Assembly (NCBI GenBank): GCA_946541275.1
Contig: CAMNJH010000005.1
Coordinates: 1 to 46,065, forward strand
DNA from: an uncultured Prevotellaceae bacterium
Lineage (GTDB): Bacteria; Bacteroidota; Bacteroidia; Bacteroidales; Bacteroidaceae
Reading direction: 5' to 3'
DNA length: 46,065 nucleotides
Under the pieces are notes generated by a model. The model made no database searches and had not been told where the DNA came from. It was given only the letters and a program-made list of their open reading frames with translations. The stretch's first letter is position 1, and each line of letters opens with the position of its first letter. This document shows positions 7,724 through 16,443 of this stretch, in pieces. A program made the translations under genes and the position numbers.

Positions 7724-8824
7724 TTATTTCTGGAAAACGCGTACATAGTCCACTTCCATCGTGGTCGGCAGGGCGCTTTCATCCACGCCTTTGTAGCCGC
7801 CCCAGTCGCCACCCCAAGCCAGGTTGAAGATGACGTAGAAGGGATCGTCGTAGGGCCAGTCATCGCGACCCAGGCCACGGTTGTCGTAGCTCAGCTGCAC
7901 ATGGCCGTCAACGTAGGTGGTGATGTTCTTGGCGGTCCACTCAATGGCATAGGTGTGGAAGTCGTCCTCGGCTCCTGCCAGATGCATCTCGTGGGTCACC
8001 TGCGTGTTGTTCGAGTGAACATGGGCATTGGCATGGAGCGAGCTGCTGACGTAGTTAGGGTTGGCACCCACCTCCTCCATGATGTCAATCTCGCCGTCGG
8101 CAGGCCAGGAGCGGAAGTTCACGGGCATCATCCAGAAGGCAGGCCAGGTGCCCTTTCCCTTCGGCAGCTTGATGCTGGCCTCAATGTAGCCATACTTCCA
8201 GCCTTCCTTCACCTTGGCGTAAACGCGGCCAGAGTAAATCTTGCCGTTCTCCTTCAGGGCGGTGATGCGCAGATGGCCACCGCGGACCTCGGTGACGAGC
8301 TGGCCATCGGGCGTGCGGTGGTTGACATACTCCTGCAGCTCATTGTTCACGCGGCCCTTGCCCCATACCTCATGCGTCCAGTCGGCAGCATTCAGCTCGG
8401 AGCCACTGTTGAACTCATCGTGCCACACCAGCTTATAACCCTCGGGGGCATTGTAGGCAGCTTCCTCGGCGGCGGCCTGCTTCACTGCGATGCTCTTGCG
8501 GGCAGCACCCGACATCAGGGTGACGGTGGCCGTGCGATCCTGAGTATAGGGATTCTCGCTGACAGTTACGGTGACAGAGCCATTCTGCTGCGTGGCGCCT
8601 TGCGTCTGCACGGTCACAAAGTCCTGGTCGGCGTAGGCGCCCCACTCCTGTCCTGTGGTGGTCACATTGACGGTGTAGGTACCACCCTGGGCGGGAGCCT
8701 CGATGCTTTCCACTGACGCCGTGATGGCGGTGGCCACCTGCGTGGGCTCGTCGTCGCTCCCCCCGCAGCCCGTCAGGGCCACGGCGAGAGAGAGCATGAA
8801 TGTATATAACATGAACCGTTTCAT
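7724..8824 (-). CDS. BACON-GH16 endo-beta-glucanase lipoprotein
   Basis: This 366-residue protein has a lipobox (LTGC, Cys20) followed by GGSDDE, a Bacteroidetes surface-export type signal. A BACON/Ig-like beta-sandwich domain (about 33-118) holds the catalytic domain away from the membrane, and GH16 fills 128-366. The GH16 signature GEIDIMEEVG gives the nucleophile E245, the assisting D247 and the acid/base E250. The extra residue between D247 and E250 marks the beta-bulge type found in laminarinases and other beta-1,3-glucan-active GH16 enzymes. It likely makes the first endo-cut at the cell surface, supplying oligosaccharides to SusC/SusD. It follows the surface glycan-binding protein with no gap (the two are adjacent at 8824/8825). 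A beta-1,3- or mixed-linkage glucan is the most likely substrate (inference). Confidence 0.9.
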   Translation of the reverse strand: MKRFMLYTFMLSLAVALTGCGGSDDEPTQVATAITASVESIEAPAQGGTYTVNVTTTGQEWGAYADQDFVTVQTQGATQQNGSVTVTVSENPYTQDRTATVTLMSGAARKSIAVKQAAAEEAAYNAPEGYKLVWHDEFNSGSELNAADWTHEVWGKGRVNNELQEYVNHRTPDGQLVTEVRGGHLRITALKENGKIYSGRVYAKVKEGWKYGYIEASIKLPKGKGTWPAFWMMPVNFRSWPADGEIDIMEEVGANPNYVSSSLHANAHVHSNNTQVTHEMHLAGAEDDFHTYAIEWTAKNITTYVDGHVQLSYDNRGLGRDDWPYDDPFYVIFNLAWGGDWGGYKGVDESALPTTMEVDYVRVFQK

Positions 8825-11272
8825 TTATTGGGCTTTTTCAAAGATAATGTCGCTGATGACAATGTTTGTGCCGATGGGCGAACCGCCGAAGTCGAAGAAG
8901 AGCGACAGGGCATGGGCATCGTTCTGGCTCAGGGTGACGCCGGTCATCTTGTAGACGAAGGGCTCGTCGGCCTTCACGTCGTGGCGGTCGGCAAAGTAGT
9001 AGTTGCCGTCGTGCTTGGTGCCGTCAGGTTCGTCGGTCTCGGTGAGTTTGATGGTCACACCCGGGCAGTTGTCATCGGCCAGGATGGTGCACTGGAAGTT
9101 ATAGGCATCGTCCTTTGCTGCTGACAGCGTGGTGTTGATGGGGAACTGTCCCTGCCACTGGCTGCCGCCCATGCCCTCAGGGATGGTGAGGCTCCACTTG
9201 TTGCCGTCGTGCTTCCATGTGGGGTCACCTATCTGGCTCCAACTGTCGTTGGCAAACCACGGGGTGACGTTGATGAAAGCGCTGCCATCATCGACAGCCT
9301 TCCAGAGATTGTTGGCATCGTCATACTTCATGGAGAGATTTTCCTCGAAGTAGATCTTGCTAATCTTGACATGGGTGCCGCCAGGTGAGCCGCCAAAGTC
9401 GAAGAACAGGCGGATGGCATCAGCATCCTTGCCTTCCTTCAGTGTGGCTCCCGTCAGCTTGAAGATGAATGGCTCGTCGGCCTTCACGTCGTGGCGTCCC
9501 TCACAGAAGAAGTTGGTGTCGCCAGCATCAGTGAGCTTCACAGTGACTTGCGGACAGTCGTTGTCGGCCTCCATCACAAAGTAGAAGTTATAGTTCTTGG
9601 CAGCACTGGCAGTCAGCTTGGTGTCGATGTGGAACTGAGCCTGCCACTGGTTCTCGCCATTCTCTGCGGGAAGGGTCAGATCATAGGTGTCGCCGTTGTG
9701 CGTAGCCTCTGTGTAGTCGATGGGATGCCAGTCGCTACCTGCTGCAAAGTAGTAGCCGAAGGCATCGAACAGCGAGCCGTCATCAACAGCCTTCCACAGG
9801 TTGGAAGCGCTGTTGTAGTCCCAGTCCAATGTGGGCTGATCGGGATTGTCGGGCCCGTCAGGATTCACGTCGGGCAGCACGGTACCATCGTCGTTGGCAT
9901 GGTCCTTCAGCACAATGTTGCGCACCTCAACGTCGGTACCGGCCTGGTTGCCGCCAAAGTCGAGCACGAGCTTCATCTGCGGAGCGTCGATACCGGGCAT
10001 ATTGCTCTTCCAGAACACGAAGTCCTCACCGGCCTTCAGGTCAACCTCGTCAGCAAAGAAGAAGTTGCCGTCATCGTCGCGCTGCGTGAGCTTCACCATG
10101 GCGCGCACATCCTTCGAGGAATTGAGTACGACGGAGAAGTCGTAGTTGGTGGAGGCGTTGACAGCCACGTCGGTGTTGAATGCCACCTGGCACTGCCAGC
10201 GGTCGAACGTTGCTTCAGGCAAGGCGAACAGATAGCTGCCGCCGTCCTTTGTCATGACTGGGTCAGCAATCTGGGCCCAGTTAGGAGCATAGTAGTACCC
10301 CATCTCAATGGTGGCGTTCTTCCAGATGTTGAAGTCACTATTGGCATCGAAGCCCTCGAACGGCTTCTCAGCAGCAGCACTGGTGAAGACATAGCGCCAG
10401 GCAATACTTCCATCGGGAGCATCGTAGATGAGCACCATCTTCGAAGCCGTGAGCTGCTCCACGCGGAAGAGCGGGTCGGCATACTGATAGTCTGTGCTGA
10501 TATAGGGGAAAGCGGTGTTGGCTGCCAGATGGACGAACTTCTGTCCACTGATGGCTTCGCCGCCGGCATTGGTCCAGTCCTTTGCCTCAAAATTCCAGGC
10601 AGCATCCTGATTGCCGAAGATTACATCGACATCCTCTGAAGCACCATTGGCCCAATATGTGCCTTTATTCACATAGGTCAGACCATCGGCACCAGCGTTG
10701 TAGCTATAGGTGCCTCCCTTGTTGGTCTCAGCGGTGAAGGTGATACGGTCATCATACATACCGAAGTCCTTCTTCTCGTCTATGCCTGCGCTCCACCACT
10801 CTGTTCCGGCAGTTCCAGCAGGGCCGCAACCAAAGTGCTGAGGACTCTTGTTGTCGAAGCGCCACTCCTTACCGGTGATGCGGCGGAAGTCGGCACTCCA
10901 GTCAACCTTCGTCTCGTTGAAGGTGAAAGACTTCTTGACGCCAGCCTGGCTGATGCCATTACGGTTACCAATGCGCAGCTCGATGGTGTGCGTGCCGGCC
11001 TCGGTGTTGGTGTAGCCCACCTCTTGCACGGTGGAATAGCTGGTGCCGTCGATAATCCACACGGGATAGGTGCCGGCAGCGGGGGTATAGGTGGCCACCA
11101 TCTGGTTGGTCTCCTGGTCAACGGTCATCTGGAAGTCAGCACTTCCGGCTGTGGGTATGCCGCTGGGGTCAGCGCCGTCGAACTCCTCAGGCGAGCAGGC
11201 TGTGAAGGTTGCACCAGTAGCGCAACATACCAGACAGCTGGCGAGGAATAGTTTTATATTCTTGGTATTCAT
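8825..11272 (-). CDS. surface glycan-binding lipoprotein with three CBM4/9-like repeats
   Basis: This 815-residue lipoprotein (lipobox FTAC, Cys26, then SPEEFD) sits in the SusE/SusF position between SusD and the surface glycanase. An N-terminal PKD/Ig-like domain (about 45-120) is followed by a non-repeated region. Three homologous modules then follow (about 310-455, 480-640 and 645-815). Each begins with a (N)LWKAVDDGS-like segment or its equivalent and ends with the block FDFGG(S/N)xxGTxVxIxxIxFE, which resembles the closing strands of CBM4/CBM9-type carbohydrate-binding domains. Modules 2 and 3 are closer to each other than to module 1. The likely role is to hold polysaccharide on the surface for GH16 and SusC/D. 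Its signal peptide is nearly the same as that of the neighbouring SusD. The exact CBM family cannot be assigned by eye. Confidence 0.8.
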   Translation of the reverse strand: MNTKNIKLFLASCLVCCATGATFTACSPEEFDGADPSGIPTAGSADFQMTVDQETNQMVATYTPAAGTYPVWIIDGTSYSTVQEVGYTNTEAGTHTIELRIGNRNGISQAGVKKSFTFNETKVDWSADFRRITGKEWRFDNKSPQHFGCGPAGTAGTEWWSAGIDEKKDFGMYDDRITFTAETNKGGTYSYNAGADGLTYVNKGTYWANGASEDVDVIFGNQDAAWNFEAKDWTNAGGEAISGQKFVHLAANTAFPYISTDYQYADPLFRVEQLTASKMVLIYDAPDGSIAWRYVFTSAAAEKPFEGFDANSDFNIWKNATIEMGYYYAPNWAQIADPVMTKDGGSYLFALPEATFDRWQCQVAFNTDVAVNASTNYDFSVVLNSSKDVRAMVKLTQRDDDGNFFFADEVDLKAGEDFVFWKSNMPGIDAPQMKLVLDFGGNQAGTDVEVRNIVLKDHANDDGTVLPDVNPDGPDNPDQPTLDWDYNSASNLWKAVDDGSLFDAFGYYFAAGSDWHPIDYTEATHNGDTYDLTLPAENGENQWQAQFHIDTKLTASAAKNYNFYFVMEADNDCPQVTVKLTDAGDTNFFCEGRHDVKADEPFIFKLTGATLKEGKDADAIRLFFDFGGSPGGTHVKISKIYFEENLSMKYDDANNLWKAVDDGSAFINVTPWFANDSWSQIGDPTWKHDGNKWSLTIPEGMGGSQWQGQFPINTTLSAAKDDAYNFQCTILADDNCPGVTIKLTETDEPDGTKHDGNYYFADRHDVKADEPFVYKMTGVTLSQNDAHALSLFFDFGGSPIGTNIVISDIIFEKAQ

Positions 11273-11327
11273 AATTATTGTGCTTTTTTATGTTAATGGT
11301 CTTTACAAGCCCCTCATCTTCGGGTCT

Positions 11328-12878
11328 TTAATACTCGTTCTGCTTCAGGCTGGGATCGGCATCAAGCTCGCTCTGAGCCAGAGGTATGTGCTTCTTGGAA
11401 GGCTTCCACGAATTGGTGCGATAGCCGTAGTTATCGGGCACGAGCACGGTGCTGGCCTTCTGAGTGGCACCGCTGATACCCTCAGCACGGACAAGGTCGA
11501 AGTAGCGCTTGCCCTCGCCGCAGAACTCCAGATGGCGCTCGGTGAAGATGTCGTCGATGGTGACGCTGCTCACCGGGCTGAGTCCGGCGCGCTGGCGAAC
11601 CTGGCTGACATAGCCGGCGGCCTCGCTGGCACTGCCACCCGTCTCGAGCAACAGCTCGGCAGCATTGAGCAGGGTTTCGGCGTAGCGGTAGATACGCTTA
11701 TTGTTGTTGTAGTTCAGGTTCTTCGAGGTGGGGCAGTCCACGTTGTTGGCGCTCTGCGGGCGATACTTGCCATGCCAGAGGTGGGTGTCCTGATAGCGCT
11801 CAGTATAGGTGGTGCCACGGACGTCCCAGATAGTGACATCACGGCGCACGTCGCCCTCAGCATACATGTTGTAGGTCTCTACACGGACGGGCAGGAAGCC
11901 CCAGCCATCGTTGCCAGTGTCCCAGCCATCACCGCCGGGCCATGCATTGGGCGAGCAGAGCGTGGGGAACACGCTGCCACCAGCATTCAGGGCAGCCCAA
12001 CCCCAGTCGCGCTGAGCCTGGTCGTCGTTGTAGTTAATCTCGAAGATGCTCTCCTTGCACCATTCACCGCTCTCCTGCCAGAGGTCAGCAAAGCTGGGAT
12101 TCAGTTCATAGTCGCTACTGGCAATGAGCTCCTTCATATAAGCAAGTGCCTGGGGATAGCGGGCTGTATCGTTCTGGTACATCACCATCTCAGCATAGAG
12201 CATGTAGGCCATGGCCTGGCTCACGCGACCTGCATCGGCATCACCCCAGCGCAGGGGCAGCACCTTGGAGGCAATGATTTCCTCCAGCTCGGGCAGCAGG
12301 CGGGCGTAAATCTCGTCAGCCGTAATCTGGGGAGCGGTATAAGGAACGCTCAGGTTCTCCAGATAGAAAGGCACGTTGCCATAGAAGTGCCACAGGATAT
12401 TATAATAGTACACGCGAAGCAGACGGGCCTGCATCTCCATGGATTTGCAGAAAGCGGCGCTGGCATTGCCCCACGAAGCGTACTTGATGGCGTCGTTGCA
12501 GCGCTTGATGCCGCTGAAGAAGTCGCCCCAGAGAGTTCCCAGGGTGTTGTTGCCATCAGCCTCGAAGTTGAACAGCCGATGCCAGTGCTGATTGTCGGTA
12601 TTACTGGAGCCGCCCACCCAGAAGTCGTCGCCCATGATTTCAGCGTCGACAGTCAGGTCATTATAAGCCACGTTGTCCCAGTCGGGCCAGTGCAGGGGAG
12701 CATAGGCCGAGGTGAGGGCCTCGTTCAGGGTCGTTTCATTGACATAATATTCCTCCAGGGGCTCGCCATCGGGCTTGGTCACCTCCAGGAAGTCATCGCT
12801 ACAGGCCGTAAGGACTGCTGCGGTGCCGCAGCATACGAGGCAGCTGGCGGCAAAGGTTTTTATGGTTGTGGTAATCAT
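11328..12878 (-). CDS. susD: SusD/RagB-like outer-membrane glycan-binding lipoprotein
   Basis: This 516-residue protein is of SusD length and layout. It has a lipobox (LTAC, Cys26) followed by SDDF, an N-terminal LEVTKPDGEPLEEYYVNETTL-type segment, TPR helices, and the C-terminal family block around FFTERHLEFCGEGKRYFDLVR (the ExxxEGxRxxDLVRxG-like motif) and the end NEY. It acts as the mobile lid over the SusC channel, capturing oligosaccharides at the surface. It follows susC after 34 AT-rich bases made of TTAATTAC-like repeats, and precedes the surface glycan-binding protein after 55 bases. The order susC-susD-SGBP-GH16 supports one operon. The symbol denotes the family, not starch specificity. 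Confidence 0.93.
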   Translation of the reverse strand: MITTTIKTFAASCLVCCGTAAVLTACSDDFLEVTKPDGEPLEEYYVNETTLNEALTSAYAPLHWPDWDNVAYNDLTVDAEIMGDDFWVGGSSNTDNQHWHRLFNFEADGNNTLGTLWGDFFSGIKRCNDAIKYASWGNASAAFCKSMEMQARLLRVYYYNILWHFYGNVPFYLENLSVPYTAPQITADEIYARLLPELEEIIASKVLPLRWGDADAGRVSQAMAYMLYAEMVMYQNDTARYPQALAYMKELIASSDYELNPSFADLWQESGEWCKESIFEINYNDDQAQRDWGWAALNAGGSVFPTLCSPNAWPGGDGWDTGNDGWGFLPVRVETYNMYAEGDVRRDVTIWDVRGTTYTERYQDTHLWHGKYRPQSANNVDCPTSKNLNYNNNKRIYRYAETLLNAAELLLETGGSASEAAGYVSQVRQRAGLSPVSSVTIDDIFTERHLEFCGEGKRYFDLVRAEGISGATQKASTVLVPDNYGYRTNSWKPSKKHIPLAQSELDADPSLKQNEY

Positions 12879-12912
12879 AATTGCTAATTACTAATTATTA
12901 ATTACTAATTGA

Positions 12913-15900
12913 TTATAATGAAATATTGCAGCCGATAGTCCAAGTGCGGGCCTGCGGATACACACCGTAGTCAACTCCCATGGAGGTGACGCTCGAACCG
13001 ATTTCAGGATCGAATCCCCAGTACTTGGTCCAGGTGACGAGATTCTCGGCTCGGCCATAGATGCGCAGACGGTTGATGCCAATCTTCTGCGTCAGCATGC
13101 GAGGCAGGGTGTAGCCCAAGGTGATGTTCTTCAGGCGCAGGTAGCTGCCATCCTGAATGTACATATCGCTGACCACCCAGTTCTTCGAGTTACCCAGTGT
13201 GGGCACGGTATTCGAGGTGCCCTCGCCGGTCCAGCGCTGCAGCACCCAAGTAGGATAGTTGGCCGACTCGATGTCCTGACGATAGGTAGCATCAAATACA
13301 TCGGCACCACTCACGCCCTGGAAGAAAAGACCCAGGTCAAAGCCCTTCCATTCAGCATTGAAGGTGAAGCCGAAGGTCCAGTCGGGTACGCCATTACCAA
13401 TGTTGGTACGGTCGTCACTGGTAATCTGTCCATCGCCGTTGGTATCGACGAAGCGGAAGTCGCCAGGCTGTGCCTCGGGCTGGATGAGTCCGCCATTGGC
13501 ATTGGTGTAAGCATTCACCTCAGCCATATTCTGGAAGATGCCATTGGTCTTGTAACCATAGAAGAAGGGGAAGGGCTGGCCGTTCTCGGCACGAGTGCTA
13601 CCGTCGCTGAACTGTGAGATGCCATAGTTCAGGAAGCCAGTATCGTTACCCAGGTTCTTCAGCTCGTTCTTCAGGTAGCTGGCGTTGCCTTTTACCGAGA
13701 AGTTGGCATCGCTGATGTGCCACTTGTAGCCCAGCTCAAACTCCCAACCAGAGTTATTCATGTCGCCCACGTTGGCGTAGGGTTTCTCCTCACCCACATA
13801 ACTGGGGATAGGCATCTGGATAATCATGCCGTTGGTCTTCTTCATGTAATAGTCGACGCTGAAGGTCAGCGCATTGTTGAAGAAGCCGAAGTCGAGGCCC
13901 AGGTCAGTCTGCTCGCTCTCTTCCCAGCGCAGGTCTTCATTGGCCAGGTGATCGGACTTCGAACCGTAGACCATGCCGGCCTGCTTGCCAAAATAGTAGT
14001 TGTTGTTTCCACCTGTAGTGGTCTGGGTGCTGAAGCGGAAGTCGGGAATATTGTCAATACCGTTCTTACCCCAGCTGGCACGCAACTTCAAGTTCGACAG
14101 CCAGTCGCGGGTGGACTCCATGAACTGCTCGTTGATGATGTTCCAACCTGCTGACACAGAGGGGAAGGTACCGTATTTCTTGTTTGCACCAAAGCGTGAG
14201 CTACCGTCACGGCGCACCGTGGCCTGCAGCATATAGCGCTCGTCGAAGTTGTAGCTGACGCGACCGAAGAGCGAGCTCAGACGATGCTCCACATAGGGGC
14301 CGCCCCATGCGCCCACGAGGCTCTTGGCACCTGTCACCTTGCCGTCAGCATCGGTAGTCAGTTCAAGGTCGCCACCCGTGGTGTAGTTGAGTGAGGGCTT
14401 GGCGGGGTTCACCAGATACCAGTGCGAGCCGCCCAGCTCGTCGCCCTTCGACTTCAGTGCGCTCTGTCCTACCACCACGCTGATGGCATGTGAGCCAAAC
14501 TGCTTGTCGTAGGTCAGCGTGTTCTCCACCTGCCAACTTGAGTTGTTGCCCTTGTAGGCCGTGGCCGAGGTGTGGTCGGCATTGTTGTTGCCCGAGAGGT
14601 AGTACTTCTGCAGCGTAGCAGCATTGTAACCCCAGAAAGAAAGCTCAGCACTATAGGTGAAGTGATACTTCAGTGCATCCCACAGCTGCAGGTCGAGCGA
14701 GAACTTGGGCATGAACTTGTGACTCCAGTTCTTGTTAGGATTGCCCTGCATCATGGCAATGGGGTTGTTCTGCTCCTGATAGCTGCCTATGAAGTTGGGC
14801 ACGGTGTAGGGATTACCGTTGGCATCCAGGTACATGTCATACTGAGGATACTGGTCCATCATGCGCTGGCCGATATTTGCCTTGTTGTTCTCGTCGTAGC
14901 CACCGCGCAGCGTGACGGGCAGCGTGGGAGCCAGATAGAGGGCCGAGCCGAGCGGTGAACCCCAGGTTGAGTTTGCCTCAATACCCGTACTATGCACGCG
15001 CATATAAGAAACGTTCGCGCCTAAGTCGAGTTTGTTCAGGAACGAGCGCTCTTTAGAGGCATCGAACAGCGTATAGTTATTGTTCGAACGGATGGTCAGA
15101 CGGTCGTAGTTAGACTGTCCGAAGTTACCACCGACAATACCTTCCTGGTCGAAGTAACCCAGCGACAGGTAGTAGTTGCCTTGCTCGGAAGCACCGCTGA
15201 TGCTGACGTCGTGCTGCGTGATGGGGGCATTGTCATTGAAGAGCAGGTCCTGCCAGTCGGTGCCGAAGCCCACGACCTTGTCGCCATTGGCATCGATGAT
15301 GTTGTAGGGGTCCATGTAGAGAGGAGCCATGCCGTTCTGCACCTTGCGCTCGTTCTGCAGGATGGCATAGTCGGTGGCACCGGTGACGTCGCGCTTTTTC
15401 CAAGCTGACTGCCAACCAGTGGAGAAGTTGTAATTAATCTGAGCCTTGCCTATCTTACCCTTCTTGGTGGTGACAAGGATAACGCCATTTGCAGCGCGGG
15501 CACCATAGATAGCACCCGAGGCAGCGTCTTTCAGCACTTCTATACTCTCAATATCCTCAGGATTGACGCTCTCCATACCGTCCTGGTTGGTGGGCATGCC
15601 GTCAATAATATAAAGAGGTTCAGAGTCGTTGATGGTGCCGATACCGCGAATACGAATCAGCGATTTCGAACCGGGCTGACCCGAGGCGGAGGTCACCTGA
15701 ACGCCAGCAGCCATACCCTTCAGGGCATCCTCGGCGCGCAGACGCGTCTTGCCTTCCAGGTCGTCAGCGCTCACCTTGGCGATAGAGGCTGTGACGACAC
15801 TCTTCTTCTGCACACCATAGCCAATGACCACCAGATCATTGAGCGTTTGGGTGTCTTCTGCAAGAACAATCGTCATATTGGCCTGTGCTGCCACCTCTTT

Positions 15901-16158
15901 GGTGGTAAAGCCAATATAAGAGACAACCAGTGTTGTGCCGGGAGTAGCAGCTACCGTGAAACGTCCGTCAAAATCGGTCACGGAACCTGTCGTAGCACCT
16001 TTCACCTTCACAGAGGCACCGATGATGGGTTCACCCTGCGAGTCTTTCACTTCTCCAGATATTCTGCCGTTTTGTGCAAAGGCAGTTATCGAAAGAAGCA
16101 TTGCGAAGAGAACAAACACAGTTCGTCTCAACGCAGTTTTTTTTACTCTTTCGTTCAT
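12913..16158 (-). CDS. susC: SusC/RagA-like TonB-linked outer-membrane transporter
   Basis: This 1081-residue protein has a signal peptide (about 1-28) and a carboxypeptidase-D-like regulatory domain (about 30-115, with GEVKDSQGEPIIGASVKVKG). A TonB plug domain (about 125-235) follows, with the SusC signature around PLYIIDGMP and the sequence EVLKDAASGAIYGARAANGVILVTTKKG, and then a 22-strand beta-barrel to the end. It imports oligosaccharides made by the surface GH16 across the outer membrane using TonB energy. It is the first gene of the PUL operon. A TAACTTTG -7 box lies at 16205-16212 on the minus strand, about 47 bases before the ATG. The divergent neighbour is a DUF6377-type regulator, separated by 285 bases carrying repeated TATGGA motifs. 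Confidence 0.95.
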   Translation of the reverse strand: MNERVKKTALRRTVFVLFAMLLSITAFAQNGRISGEVKDSQGEPIIGASVKVKGATTGSVTDFDGRFTVAATPGTTLVVSYIGFTTKEVAAQANMTIVLAEDTQTLNDLVVIGYGVQKKSVVTASIAKVSADDLEGKTRLRAEDALKGMAAGVQVTSASGQPGSKSLIRIRGIGTINDSEPLYIIDGMPTNQDGMESVNPEDIESIEVLKDAASGAIYGARAANGVILVTTKKGKIGKAQINYNFSTGWQSAWKKRDVTGATDYAILQNERKVQNGMAPLYMDPYNIIDANGDKVVGFGTDWQDLLFNDNAPITQHDVSISGASEQGNYYLSLGYFDQEGIVGGNFGQSNYDRLTIRSNNNYTLFDASKERSFLNKLDLGANVSYMRVHSTGIEANSTWGSPLGSALYLAPTLPVTLRGGYDENNKANIGQRMMDQYPQYDMYLDANGNPYTVPNFIGSYQEQNNPIAMMQGNPNKNWSHKFMPKFSLDLQLWDALKYHFTYSAELSFWGYNAATLQKYYLSGNNNADHTSATAYKGNNSSWQVENTLTYDKQFGSHAISVVVGQSALKSKGDELGGSHWYLVNPAKPSLNYTTGGDLELTTDADGKVTGAKSLVGAWGGPYVEHRLSSLFGRVSYNFDERYMLQATVRRDGSSRFGANKKYGTFPSVSAGWNIINEQFMESTRDWLSNLKLRASWGKNGIDNIPDFRFSTQTTTGGNNNYYFGKQAGMVYGSKSDHLANEDLRWEESEQTDLGLDFGFFNNALTFSVDYYMKKTNGMIIQMPIPSYVGEEKPYANVGDMNNSGWEFELGYKWHISDANFSVKGNASYLKNELKNLGNDTGFLNYGISQFSDGSTRAENGQPFPFFYGYKTNGIFQNMAEVNAYTNANGGLIQPEAQPGDFRFVDTNGDGQITSDDRTNIGNGVPDWTFGFTFNAEWKGFDLGLFFQGVSGADVFDATYRQDIESANYPTWVLQRWTGEGTSNTVPTLGNSKNWVVSDMYIQDGSYLRLKNITLGYTLPRMLTQKIGINRLRIYGRAENLVTWTKYWGFDPEIGSSVTSMGVDYGVYPQARTWTIGCNISL

Positions 16159-16204
16159 AGATACTTAATTGTTAATTATTAGGTTTATTTTATAATTGTT
16201 GGTG

Positions 16205-16212
16205 CAAAGTTA
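16205..16212 (-). promoter_or_regulatory. -7 box of the susC promoter
   Basis: Minus-strand TAACTTTG matches the Bacteroidetes consensus exactly and lies about 47 bases before the susC ATG. No good -33 TTTG is present at the expected distance, as expected if the promoter depends on an activator. Confidence 0.6.
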
Positions 16213-16240
16213 GACATAAAAAGCATGCGCTCAGCCTTGA

Positions 16241-16360
16241 TATGGATTAAAATATGGACGCATAAAGGGGTACAAAATTTTCAAATTATTAATTAACAGC
16301 ACATTAAAGGAAACAAGTAGCCTTAAAAAATATGGACGAATTTCAAGAAAATATATGGAT
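16241..16360. promoter_or_regulatory. repeated TATGGA motifs between susC and its regulator gene
   Basis: TATGGA occurs four times on the plus strand in the 285-base divergent region (16241, 16253, 16331 and 16355). Two of the copies are part of an exact 12-mer, AAAATATGGACG, at 16249-16260 and 16327-16338. The copies in each pair are 12 or 24 bases apart. This is a reasonable candidate for the binding site of the local regulator; function is inferred only from position and repetition. Confidence 0.4.
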
Positions 16361-16408
16361 ATATGAAAGAAAAATTGCGCATTTGTGCGTTTTCTAACGA
16401 AAAAACAC

Positions 16409-16416
16409 TAACTTTG
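16409..16416 (+). promoter_or_regulatory. -7 box of the right DUF6377 regulator gene
   Basis: TAACTTTG fits TAnnTTTG and lies 28 bases before the ATG at 16444. There is no clear -33 element. Confidence 0.55.
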
Positions 16417-16443
16417 CAGGCATAAAGGAAAAAAGATAGTGCC

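Noticed and set aside
6749..8716. A 655-codon open frame on the plus strand
   Set aside because: It is antisense to the CotH and GH16 genes, whose motifs are intact, and its translation is a low-complexity V/L/G/H mixture typical of shadow frames in GC-rich genes.
11091..12887. A 598-codon open frame on the plus strand
   Set aside because: It is antisense to susD and part of the glycan-binding protein gene; no protein-like motifs or signal.
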